A DNA stretch of 8,023 nucleotides from an uncultured Bacilli bacterium (lineage in GTDB: Bacteria > Bacillota_I > Bacilli_A > RF39 > UBA660). Location of the stretch: the NCBI GenBank assembly GCA_934133155.1, contig CAKPAT010000054.1, forward strand, positions 1 to 8,023. Direction: 5' to 3'. Positions 1 through 5,078 of this stretch are shown piece by piece. The notes beneath the pieces are model-generated. The model worked only from the letters and a program-made list of their open reading frames with translations, ran no database searches and was not told the origin of the DNA. The position numbers were made by a program, and so were the translations under genes. Numbering within the stretch: position 1 is the stretch's first letter; each line of letters begins with the position of its first letter.

Positions 1-160
1 TAGTGTATGTGGGTTTCAAAATAAAGAGTTAAAGAATTTAAGTATAAGAAAGTACGAATGTCCAATGTGTCATACAGAGCATGATAGAGATTTCAATGCA
101 AGCGTGAATATAATGTTTGAAGGATTAAAAATATATATGAAAGGAATAGGACAAGCTTAA
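1..160 (+). CDS. tnpB: TnpB-like RNA-guided nuclease of IS200/IS605 type, C-terminal end only (5' part outside window)
   Basis: The frame beginning at base 2 is open to TAA at 158-160 and gives the last 52 residues of a TnpB (OrfB) protein. Visible are a CG pair at the left edge (the second half of one CxxC knuckle), CPMC about 16 residues later, then HDRDFNASVNI. This is the TnpB C-terminal zinc ribbon followed by the third RuvC acidic motif. Known of the family: TnpB is a transposon-encoded, RNA-guided DNA nuclease whose guide comes from the element's right end. The visible part keeps the zinc-binding cysteines and the RuvC aspartate, so nothing here suggests decay, but the first two RuvC motifs, any tnpA and the left end lie outside the window. 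The protein ends normally just before the structured right end at 161-284. Confidence 0.88.
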   Translation, partial: SVCGFQNKELKNLSIRKYECPMCHTEHDRDFNASVNIMFEGLKIYMKGIGQA

Positions 161-284
161 AATAAAATTCAGCGAAAAATAATAGGGTTAGGGCCACCCG
201 ATACTGGTCTGTGGAGAACTAATTTAGTTCTATGAAGCAGAAAAGCCTTACCGTGAGGTAAGGCTGCTGAAAACTTGTTTTCAG
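161..284 (+). ncRNA. IS605-type right end / putative omega RNA (reRNA) scaffold
   Basis: This non-coding stretch directly after tnpB folds into consecutive hairpins: AGAACT (215-220) with AGTTCT (226-231); AGCCTTACC (244-252) with GGTAAGGCT (257-265), a 9-bp stem closed by a GTGA (GNRA) tetraloop; and CTGAAAAC (267-274) with GTTTTCAG (277-284). A G/C-richer block around 185-215 could supply a further stem or pseudoknot. Established for TnpB systems: the omega RNA is read in the same direction as tnpB, starts inside or just after its 3' end, and takes its guide from flanking DNA just beyond the right end. Here the guide would start somewhere about 266-285. The exact element end and RNA 5' end cannot be fixed from the sequence alone. 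Confidence 0.6.
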
Positions 285-290
285 TTTTGT
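267..290 (+). terminator. Possible intrinsic terminator at the end of the tnpB/omega RNA unit
   Basis: A perfect 8-bp stem, CTGAAAAC/GTTTTCAG with a two-base loop, is followed by TTTTGTT. The stem is AT-rich and the T run is interrupted, so strength is doubtful. It may instead be the terminal hairpin of the IS right end, or serve both roles. Confidence 0.4.
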
Positions 291-303
291 TCCCCTTTAT
301 AAT
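275..303 (+). promoter_or_regulatory. Sigma-A-type promoter for dusB-nrnA
   Basis: TTGTTT (275-280), a 17-nt spacer and a perfect TATAAT (298-303). Transcription would start near 310, giving a very short leader that begins almost at the AGGTG ribosome binding site (311-315). The -35 box lies in the right arm of the hairpin at the IS right end, while the -10 box lies downstream, so the promoter may be a hybrid of element and host DNA. The same TTGTTT-17-TATAAT architecture recurs before parE. Confidence 0.65.
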
Positions 304-321
304 AAAAAGCAGGTGAAAAAA

Positions 322-1293
322 ATGTGGAAAATAGGTAATGTAGAAATAAAAAATCAAGTAGTACTTGCCCCAATGGCAGGAGTATCTAATCCAGCATACA
401 TCAAAATATGTGAAGAAATGGGGCTAGGATACGCCATAACCGAATTAATAAGTGCTGAGGCAATAGTGAGAAACAATCAAAAAACATTAGATATGTTAAA
501 AGGTATAGAAAAGATAAATATTCCAGTAGCTATTCAAATATTTGGATCAAATCCAGATGTAATGGCACAATCGGCTAAAATATTAAAAGAAAAGTACAAT
601 ATAAAAATAATTGATATAAATATGGGATGCCCTGTACCAAAAGTAGCCATAAAAGCTGGTGCCGGTAGTTGCTTACTAAAAGATAAAAATAAAGTATATG
701 AAATAGTTAAAAAAGTAGTCGGCAGCGTAGATATTCCAGTAACTGTAAAAATAAGAAGTGGCTGGGATAGTAATAGTATAAATGCAAAAGAAATCGCTCA
801 AATCATTGAAAAAGCTGGTGCAAAAGCTATCACAATTCATGGTAGAACAAGAAGCCAAGGATACTCTGGTAAAGTAGATTTAGAAATAATTAAAGAAGTA
901 AAAAAATCAGTAAACATTCCAGTGATTGGTAACGGTGATATAAAAACAGAAAAAGACGCCAAAAATATGCTTGAATATACTAAATGTGACGCCATAATGA
1001 TAGGAAGAGGTGCTCTAGGTAATCCATGGATCATAAAAAACACCGTAAATTACTTAGAAAACAAAGAAATAATCGCACCTACTTCAAAAGAAAAAATAGA
1101 AATGATTAAGAAAAACTTTAAATACCTTTTAGAAAATAAAACAGAAAGATTAGCTATTTTAGAAATGCGCACCCTTACAAGTTATTACTTAAAAGGCTTG
1201 CCAAATGGCAGTGAAGCTAAACAAAAAATATTTAAAGCAAATACTAAAGAAGAGTTTTTAAATATCATAAATGAAATAGAAAGTGTGATTTAG
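322..1293 (+). CDS. dusB: tRNA-dihydrouridine synthase, DusB type
   Basis: FMN-dependent enzyme that reduces uridine to dihydrouridine in the D-loop of tRNA, acting in the cytoplasm. The 323-residue product has the usual Dus length. It shows the N-terminal LAPMAGVSNPAY flavin-binding motif (residues 15-26), NMGCPVPKV with the presumed catalytic Cys103, KIRSGW with Lys143, TIHGRTRSQGYSG with His173, the GNGD phosphate-binding motif (203-206) and GRGALGNPW (228-236), all in family order, followed by the helical C-terminal domain. I chose ATG 322 because AGGTG (311-315) lies six bases upstream; the in-frame GTG at 313 is part of that ribosome binding site. The stop TAG shares its last base with the GTG start of nrnA, so the two genes are translationally coupled. 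Assignment to DusB rather than another Dus rests on overall motif wording and is fairly secure. Confidence 0.95.
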   Translation: MWKIGNVEIKNQVVLAPMAGVSNPAYIKICEEMGLGYAITELISAEAIVRNNQKTLDMLKGIEKINIPVAIQIFGSNPDVMAQSAKILKEKYNIKIIDINMGCPVPKVAIKAGAGSCLLKDKNKVYEIVKKVVGSVDIPVTVKIRSGWDSNSINAKEIAQIIEKAGAKAITIHGRTRSQGYSGKVDLEIIKEVKKSVNIPVIGNGDIKTEKDAKNMLEYTKCDAIMIGRGALGNPWIIKNTVNYLENKEIIAPTSKEKIEMIKKNFKYLLENKTERLAILEMRTLTSYYLKGLPNGSEAKQKIFKANTKEEFLNIINEIESVI

Positions 1294-2234
1294 TGAATAT
1301 CTATAAACAAATATATAAAAAAATAAAAAAAGCAGATACCATAATAATCGCTAGACATATAGGCCCAGACCCCGACGCTTTAGGAAGTTCACTAGGCTTA
1401 AAACAAATAATCAAAGATACCTTTCCAAATAAAAAAGTTTATGCAATAGGTAACCCAACCGCAAAATTTAGATTTATTGGTGAAGTAGATAAACTTCCAA
1501 ATAACTACGAAAACGCTTTATTAATTGTAACTGATACACCAGATGCCCATAGAGTAGACGGCCTAGACCCCAGAAAACAAAAAAATTCCATAAAAATAGA
1601 TCACCATCCATTTATAGAAAAAACATGTCAATTAGAATGGATAGATGATAAATCTTCCAGTGCATGCCAAATGATTTTAAAATTAGTATTTAAAACAAAG
1701 TTAAAACTAACCAAAGAATCTGCCTCAAAATTATATACTGGAATAGTTGCAGACACCAATAGATTTATGTTTTCGTACACCACCGAAGAAACCTTTGAAC
1801 TAGTTTCCAAAATGATAAAAAAAACCAAAATAAACATAAACGAAGTATATAATAATTTATACCTAAGACCATATAAAGAAATAAAATTTCAAGGATTTAT
1901 TTCCGAAAATTTTAAAATAACCAAAAATGGTGTCGCCTATATAAAAATAACAGACGAAGATTTAAAAAAATATAATGTCGACCCAGCTACACCAGGCAAT
2001 ATGATAAATAACTTTAACTTCATAAATGAAGTATTAATATGGCTCACCATAACCGAAGATAAAGATTTAAAATCATATAGAGTATCTGTAAGATCAAGAG
2101 GAGTAATTATCAACGAAACAGTAGCAAAACATGGTGGTGGTGGTCATATATATGCCTGTGGTGCAAGATTAAAAACAGATGAAGAAATTGAAAGTTTAAT
2201 TCAAGATTTAGATAGTCAAATTAAAGAGAGATAA
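1293..2234 (+). CDS. nrnA: DHH/DHHA1 phosphoesterase, NrnA-like (nanoRNase / pAp phosphatase)
   Basis: The 313-residue product has the DHH-family signature in order: HIGPDPDALGSS (His22, Asp26, Asp28), VTDTPDAHRVDG (Asp81), IDHHP (Asp103-His104-His105) and GIVADTNRF (Asp154), all ligands of the two-metal centre. The C-terminal DHHA1 domain carries the substrate-binding GGGGH motif (281-285). Family knowledge: NrnA-type enzymes degrade 2-5 nt RNAs and dephosphorylate 3'-phosphoadenosine-5'-phosphate, and some members also cleave pApA or c-di-AMP breakdown products. No N-terminal membrane segments, PAS or GGDEF region is present, so it is not the membrane-bound GdpP type. The GTG start overlaps the dusB stop by one base, with GAAAG as a weak ribosome binding site. 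Its last codons form one arm of the inverted repeat at 2216-2249. Confidence 0.92.
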   Translation: MNIYKQIYKKIKKADTIIIARHIGPDPDALGSSLGLKQIIKDTFPNKKVYAIGNPTAKFRFIGEVDKLPNNYENALLIVTDTPDAHRVDGLDPRKQKNSIKIDHHPFIEKTCQLEWIDDKSSSACQMILKLVFKTKLKLTKESASKLYTGIVADTNRFMFSYTTEETFELVSKMIKKTKININEVYNNLYLRPYKEIKFQGFISENFKITKNGVAYIKITDEDLKKYNVDPATPGNMINNFNFINEVLIWLTITEDKDLKSYRVSVRSRGVIINETVAKHGGGGHIYACGARLKTDEEIESLIQDLDSQIKER

Positions 2235-2249
2235 CTCTCTTTAATTTGA
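2216..2249. terminator. Bidirectional terminator between convergent genes
   Basis: A perfect 15-bp inverted repeat (2216-2230 with 2235-2249) has the four-base loop ATAA. The arm includes an A-rich stretch upstream and TTTAATTT downstream on either strand. It covers the last codons of nrnA on the plus strand and of the 59-residue gene on the minus strand. No long T run follows, so termination is likely but unproven. The repeat would also form the 3' end structure of both mRNAs. Confidence 0.65.
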
Positions 2250-2420
2250 TCTATATGGATAATATGGATAAGGACCATAAATAGGATAAGGATAATAAGG
2301 CCTATTATTATTGTAAAACAAAGGTGAAACAAGACCACCTGTAATGCCACCTAAAATAAAAGGACCCCAAAAATACCTATCACCAGGTCTATAATTTTGC
2401 ACATAAAAACCTTGATTCAT
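2241..2420 (-). CDS. Small Tyr/Pro/Gly-rich protein (59 aa), function unknown
   Basis: On the minus strand a 59-codon frame starts at ATG 2420-2418, seven bases after an exceptionally good ribosome binding site, AGGAGGG (2434-2428), and ends at TAA 2243-2241. The product begins MNQGFYVQNYRPGDRYFWGP, has a short hydrophobic Gly-rich middle (residues 18-36: FILGGITGGLVSP is visible), then three Asn and a tail of Tyr-Pro repeats (PYYPYPIYGPYPYYPY, about 41-56). There is no signal peptide and no Cys. The composition resembles small spore-coat or surface-associated proteins of Firmicutes, but I cannot assign a family. It lies convergent to nrnA, two genes into a gap that would otherwise look empty for 275 bases. 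The strong ribosome binding site, in-frame start, upstream promoter candidate and shared terminator all support a real gene. Confidence 0.82.
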   Translation of the reverse strand: MNQGFYVQNYRPGDRYFWGPFILGGITGGLVSPLFYNNNRPYYPYPIYGPYPYYPYRSN

Positions 2421-2439
2421 TCTAAATCCCTCCTAAAAC

Positions 2440-2468
2440 ATCATATGAAAAAAAATAAAAATAGTGAA
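2440..2468 (-). promoter_or_regulatory. Promoter candidate for the 59-residue gene
   Basis: On the minus strand, TTCACT (2468-2463), a 17-nt T-rich spacer and TATGAT (2445-2440) fit a sigma-A-like promoter ending about 20 bases before the start codon. The same bases also fit the loose sporulation sigma-K pattern, AC then about 16 nt then CATAnnnT (CATATGAT). The sequence alone cannot separate the two readings. Confidence 0.4.
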
Positions 2469-2493
2469 AAGCAAATACTCTAAAACATATAAT
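2464..2493 (+). promoter_or_regulatory. Promoter candidate for the NodB-like gene
   Basis: A perfect -10 box, TATAAT (2488-2493), lies 16 bases before the ATG at 2510, with AAAGGGTG (2496-2503) as ribosome binding site between them. The best -35 match, GTGAAA (2464-2469, 18-nt spacer), is weak. The promoter is divergent to, and overlaps, the promoter candidate of the 59-residue gene. Confidence 0.5.
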
Positions 2494-2509
2494 TAAAAGG
2501 GTGAAGCAA

Positions 2510-3352
2510 ATGAAAAACTTTTTTCAAATAATAGGCATAATCACACTAACCATAGGTAGCTTCATATACACCGAAAAAGTAACTATCGCCTCAAAAGAAA
2601 GTGATACCTTATTAACCGAAATCAAAAGTAAAAAAGATGGGTATAAAGAGAATGCCATAGAACCTATAATCAAAGATGGTACCATAATACCAGGATTAAA
2701 TGGTATAGAAGTCGATGTGAATAAAAGTTATAACGAAATGAAAAAAGTAGGGTACTTTGAAGATAAACTACTTATATACAAAACATTAAAGGTAGAAAAT
2801 TCCTTGGATAAAAATAAAGATAAGTACATAATAAGTGGCAATAACAGTAAAAAAAACATCACCTTAATCTTTAAAACAAAAACAAAAAATTTAAAACAAA
2901 TAATAAACACATTAAATAAAAAACAAATCAAAAGCACTTTTTTTATCGAAAGCACATACCTAGAGAAAAATCAAAAACAAATAATAAATTTAATAAATAA
3001 TGGTAATACCGTCGGTAATTTATCCAAAAATGAAGATTATAAAGACAGTGATTTTATCTGGATGAAAACAATCATAACAAACATTGGACCACAAATATAT
3101 AACTATTGTTACACTGAAAAGCCTAATAAAACCATATTAAAAACATGTGAGATTCAAAATTCATTTACCATAATGCCAACAGTAATAATTAAACAAAATC
3201 CATTTATAAACATCAAAAAAGAATTAAAACCAGGAACAATAATTTCACTTGAAGTAACAGAAGAATTAGAAAATGAATTAGAAGTAATAATCAACTACAT
3301 AACAAATAAAGGTTATGTAGTAACCTCATTAGAAAAACTTTTAGAAGAATAA
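2510..3352 (+). CDS. Membrane-anchored NodB/CE4 polysaccharide-deacetylase-like protein, probably catalytically inactive
   Basis: The 280-residue product has an N-terminal hydrophobic segment (about 4-20) serving as anchor or uncleaved signal, then a lead-in domain (50-115, with IIPGLNGIEVDVNKSY at about 59-74). Residues 116-278 follow the layout of the NodB homology domain: ITLIF, LKQIINTLNKKQIKSTFF, IINLINNGNTVGN, and a final GTIISLEV...IINYITNKGYVVTSLEKLL. Active CE4 enzymes have a DD pair after the first strand and an H(S/T)xxH metal motif. Here the DD positions are Lys122-Thr123, the two metal histidines are Leu161 and Glu165, and the late His after GxIxL is also missing. It therefore looks like an extracytoplasmic pseudoenzyme, perhaps a wall-glycan binder. 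ATG 2510 is chosen over GTG 2501 because the latter lies inside the ribosome binding site. It is a single-gene unit with its own terminator. Confidence 0.75.
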   Translation: MKNFFQIIGIITLTIGSFIYTEKVTIASKESDTLLTEIKSKKDGYKENAIEPIIKDGTIIPGLNGIEVDVNKSYNEMKKVGYFEDKLLIYKTLKVENSLDKNKDKYIISGNNSKKNITLIFKTKTKNLKQIINTLNKKQIKSTFFIESTYLEKNQKQIINLINNGNTVGNLSKNEDYKDSDFIWMKTIITNIGPQIYNYCYTEKPNKTILKTCEIQNSFTIMPTVIIKQNPFINIKKELKPGTIISLEVTEELENELEVIINYITNKGYVVTSLEKLLEE

Positions 3353-3377
3353 ATGTTTATTTTTAAGCATTTTTTTT
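3351..3377 (+). terminator. Intrinsic terminator after the NodB-like gene
   Basis: AAATGTTT (3351-3358) pairs with AAGCATTT (3365-3372) with one G-U pair and a six-base loop, running into an uninterrupted T tract to 3377. The right arm and T tract (CATTTTTT, 3368-3375) can alternatively pair with AAAAAATG (3384-3391), so two mutually exclusive hairpins are possible. Confidence 0.75.
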
Positions 3378-3411
3378 CGTAATAAAAAATGTTATTTAGC
3401 AAAAATATTAC

Positions 3412-3438
3412 TTGTTTTTTTTTTTTTTGTGCTAAAAT
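3412..3438 (+). promoter_or_regulatory. Promoter of the surface operon with a 14-T spacer tract (possible phase-variable promoter)
   Basis: TTGTTT (3412-3417) and TAAAAT (3433-3438) are separated by 15 nt, and bases 3415-3428 are 14 consecutive T. The same -35 hexamer is set 17 nt from TATAAT at 275-303 and 6674-6702, so this spacer looks two bases short. TTTAGC (3395-3400) and GCTAAA (3431-3436) form an inverted repeat flanking the tract. A second -10-like GATAAT (3442-3447) has only T tract at the -35 distance. Slippage of the tract would change spacer length and promoter strength. Confidence 0.55.
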
Positions 3439-3464
3439 CAAGATAATAGTTAGGATGTAGTTAC

Positions 3465-3953
3465 ATGAAAAAACAAAATAAGATAATTATATTTTTAATT
3501 TTATTAATTGTCATATGTATTGGAATTATTATATTTATACTAATGAATAAACAAAAACCAGATTATGCACCAATAGAAATAGACCCAAATGTAGTCGAAA
3601 CAGATAAAAGTGGAGGAAAATTAGAAACATCACAAGGCGGTGGAGCTGTTTCACTATCATATAATTCCAAAGTTGAAATTAATTTAAATGATAAAAAAGT
3701 AACGTTAAAATTTAAAAATCCATATAAATCAACACAGAATATGAAACTACAAGTCATCATAGAAGATAATACTATTGCAGAATCAGAACTTATTCCCCCA
3801 GGGTATTCAATATATAATCTTGATTTAAAGGATAACATCATTTTAAAAAAAGGAAACTATGAAGGAAAATTCAAAATTCAATACTATAGTGAAGAAAATC
3901 AAGAAAAAGCAATCATTGATACCGATATACCTGTTGAAATAAGTGTAAAATAA
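3465..3953 (+). CDS. Membrane-anchored surface protein with C-terminal beta domain (operon protein A1)
   Basis: The 162-residue product has a lysine-rich N-terminus, one transmembrane segment (7-27), a Pro/Gly/Ser-rich extracellular linker (about 30-60) and a compact beta-rich domain (61-162). The domain contains VTLKFKNPYKS, then IAESELIPPGYSIYNLDL, a KKGNYEGKFKIQYY strand pair and a closing VEISVK strand. The same plan (one N-terminal membrane segment, IxExxLIxPG turn, terminal Val-rich strand) recurs in the product at 5079-5516, so the two are distant paralogs. I recognise the type as recurring in Firmicutes but know no name or function. The ribosome binding site TAGGATG (3451-3457) lies eight to nine bases before the ATG. 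It is the first gene of the operon. Its lack of a cleavage site suggests it stays in the membrane, perhaps as assembly factor or base for the secreted B proteins. Confidence 0.85.
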   Translation: MKKQNKIIIFLILLIVICIGIIIFILMNKQKPDYAPIEIDPNVVETDKSGGKLETSQGGGAVSLSYNSKVEINLNDKKVTLKFKNPYKSTQNMKLQVIIEDNTIAESELIPPGYSIYNLDLKDNIILKKGNYEGKFKIQYYSEENQEKAIIDTDIPVEISVK

Positions 3954-3955
3954 GC

Positions 3956-3996
3956 TATTAAACAACTCTTTTGAGGATAAAGATGTTTGTTTAATA
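3956..3996 (+). promoter_or_regulatory. Intercistronic hairpin between A1 and B1 genes
   Basis: TATTAAACAA (3956-3965) pairs perfectly over 10 bp with TTGTTTAATA (3987-3996). The 21-base loop contains a small inner hairpin, CTC-TTTT-GAG (3966-3975). No T run follows, so it is not a typical terminator. An mRNA processing or stability element, or a protein-binding palindrome, fits better. A weak promoter (TTGAGG 3971-3976, 18 nt, TATAGA 3995-4000) overlaps it. Confidence 0.5.
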
Positions 3997-4018
3997 TAGA
4001 TAGAAAAAGAGGTTAATT

Positions 4019-4582
4019 ATGAAAAACAAATTAAAAGGTGTAGCTGTAGCTAGTTTAGCGACAGTATTATTACCATTTAGCGTAAATGCTGCTGCCATTG
4101 ATAGTGGCGTAATAAACAGTTCAAAAAATTCTTCAAGTGCTACTGCAACAATAGAGTCATACTCTGGTGATTTTGATACAGATATTACTATAATATGGGG
4201 TGACTTCAAATACAATTATGATAATGGTACCTGGACAAGAGCAAATGAAGGAGGAAATTCAGGAACGCCTGCTTCAAATGAAATAAGAACAGCTAATCAA
4301 AGCGTAAAAAATATTAAAGCAAACTTATCATTTGCATCAGCTATTGCTGGAGTAACAAGCACATACCAAGCTGGAACATTAGAAGACCACACAAATCCTA
4401 GTGATATTAAAACAACTGAGCTTCAAATAAATAATAATTCATTTACTGTTCCTTCAAAAAATACCGCAACAGTTTATGCAAATTTACAAGGTGGAGAAAA
4501 TGAAGCAGTAGCAAACGTATACTATGCTACATCAGATAAAACAATAGGTACATTTACAATAACTATTGAAGATGCTGAATAA
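4019..4582 (+). CDS. Secreted surface protein, first of two paralogs (operon protein B1)
   Basis: The 187-residue product has a clear Sec signal peptide (KNKLKG, hydrophobic 8-20, cleavage likely after VNA at 22-24 or the following alanines). The mature part is Cys-free and rich in Ser, Thr, Asn and Ala, as in beta-rich extracellular proteins. A conserved-looking core, ITIIWGDFKYNYDNGTW (Trp60, Tyr67, Trp72), is followed by alternating strands and ends TIGTFTITIEDAE. The spacing from Trp to Tyr to Trp, the later Asn-x-Ser-Val strand and the final IG strand match the next gene product, marking a tandem duplication. No transmembrane anchor, LPxTG, SLH or LysM motif is present, so retention would need a partner. 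The ribosome binding site AGAGG (4008-4012) is at good distance. Function unknown; a fibre or surface-layer subunit is inference. Confidence 0.87.
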   Translation: MKNKLKGVAVASLATVLLPFSVNAAAIDSGVINSSKNSSSATATIESYSGDFDTDITIIWGDFKYNYDNGTWTRANEGGNSGTPASNEIRTANQSVKNIKANLSFASAIAGVTSTYQAGTLEDHTNPSDIKTTELQINNNSFTVPSKNTATVYANLQGGENEAVANVYYATSDKTIGTFTITIEDAE

Positions 4583-5033
4583 ACATAAAAAAAGAATAAC
4601 TACATTTGCACTTATAGTTGCATCATTTATACCACTACTTGTGCATGCCTCAAATAATAAAGATGCGACTATTGATTCTATTAATATAGACACCAAAGAA
4701 ATAGAAATTTCCTGGGAAACATTATACTTTACATACAGTATGACTCAGTCATACACTTGGGATAAAAATACGCATGATTATAAAGAAAACACATACGGAA
4801 ATTGGCAAGATAATGGAAAAACAATTACTATAATCAATAAATCAGTCGTTCCTGTAAGTGTATATTTTGAATATAAAAAAATAACGCCAGAGATAGATAT
4901 GGAATTTTCAAATAATCACTTGTATTTAACAAAAAACCAAAAAGAAAGTGTAAAAATGTATCTAAAAGGAGAGCCTAAGAATAAAGATAATAAATTTTAT
5001 AAAATAGGTGGAGTAACTGCGATAGTTACATAA
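4572..5033 (+). CDS. Secreted surface protein, second paralog (operon protein B2)
   Basis: Starting at ATG 4572, eleven bases inside the B1 gene, the product is 153 residues. It has a basic N-terminus (MLNKHKKR), hydrophobic core 9-24 and probable signal peptidase site after VHA (24-26). The mature core IEISWETLYFTY (Trp48, Tyr55) and YTW (Trp63) aligns with B1, followed by ITIINKSVVPVSVYFEY and a closing IGGVTAIVT strand. It is shorter, more charged and lacks the Ser/Thr-rich inserts of B1. A TTG at 4566 is in frame but ATG is preferred. No good Shine-Dalgarno sequence precedes either, so translation is probably coupled to termination of B1, suggesting that the two are made in a fixed ratio. 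It has no cysteine and no anchor motif. I do not know a function. Confidence 0.87.
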   Translation: MLNKHKKRITTFALIVASFIPLLVHASNNKDATIDSINIDTKEIEISWETLYFTYSMTQSYTWDKNTHDYKENTYGNWQDNGKTITIINKSVVPVSVYFEYKKITPEIDMEFSNNHLYLTKNQKESVKMYLKGEPKNKDNKFYKIGGVTAIVT

Positions 5034-5037
5034 ATAT

Positions 5038-5066
5038 GCAGACATTATCCTCGGTCTGCTATTTTT
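5038..5066 (+). terminator. Hairpin with T run between B2 and A2 genes: attenuator or leaky terminator
   Basis: GCAGAC (5038-5043) pairs with GTCTGC (5054-5059) around a 10-base loop, followed by TATTTTT. This looks like a weak intrinsic terminator inside the operon, only three bases before the ribosome binding site of the next gene. The loop contains TCCTC (5048-5052), which is complementary to GAGGA (5070-5074) of that ribosome binding site. Confidence 0.6.
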
Positions 5067-5078
5067 GTGGAGGAAAAA

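Noticed and set aside
169..357. Minus-strand 62-codon frame across the IS right end and the start of dusB
   Set aside because: It overlaps the structured right end and the well-supported dusB start, has no plausible ribosome binding site and a composition typical of antisense translation of AT-rich DNA.
322..2234. dusB and nrnA as cargo of the IS605-type element
   Set aside because: Both are ordinary chromosomal genes, have codon use like their neighbours, and lie beyond the right-end hairpins; IS605 elements normally end just after the omega RNA region.
3563..3841. Minus-strand 92-codon frame inside the A1 gene
   Set aside because: It is antisense to A1, which has a ribosome binding site, membrane segment and paralog; the antisense frame has no such support.
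3991..4215. Minus-strand 74-codon frame over the 5' end of the B1 gene
   Set aside because: It runs antisense through the signal peptide and core of B1 and its own start lacks a ribosome binding site.
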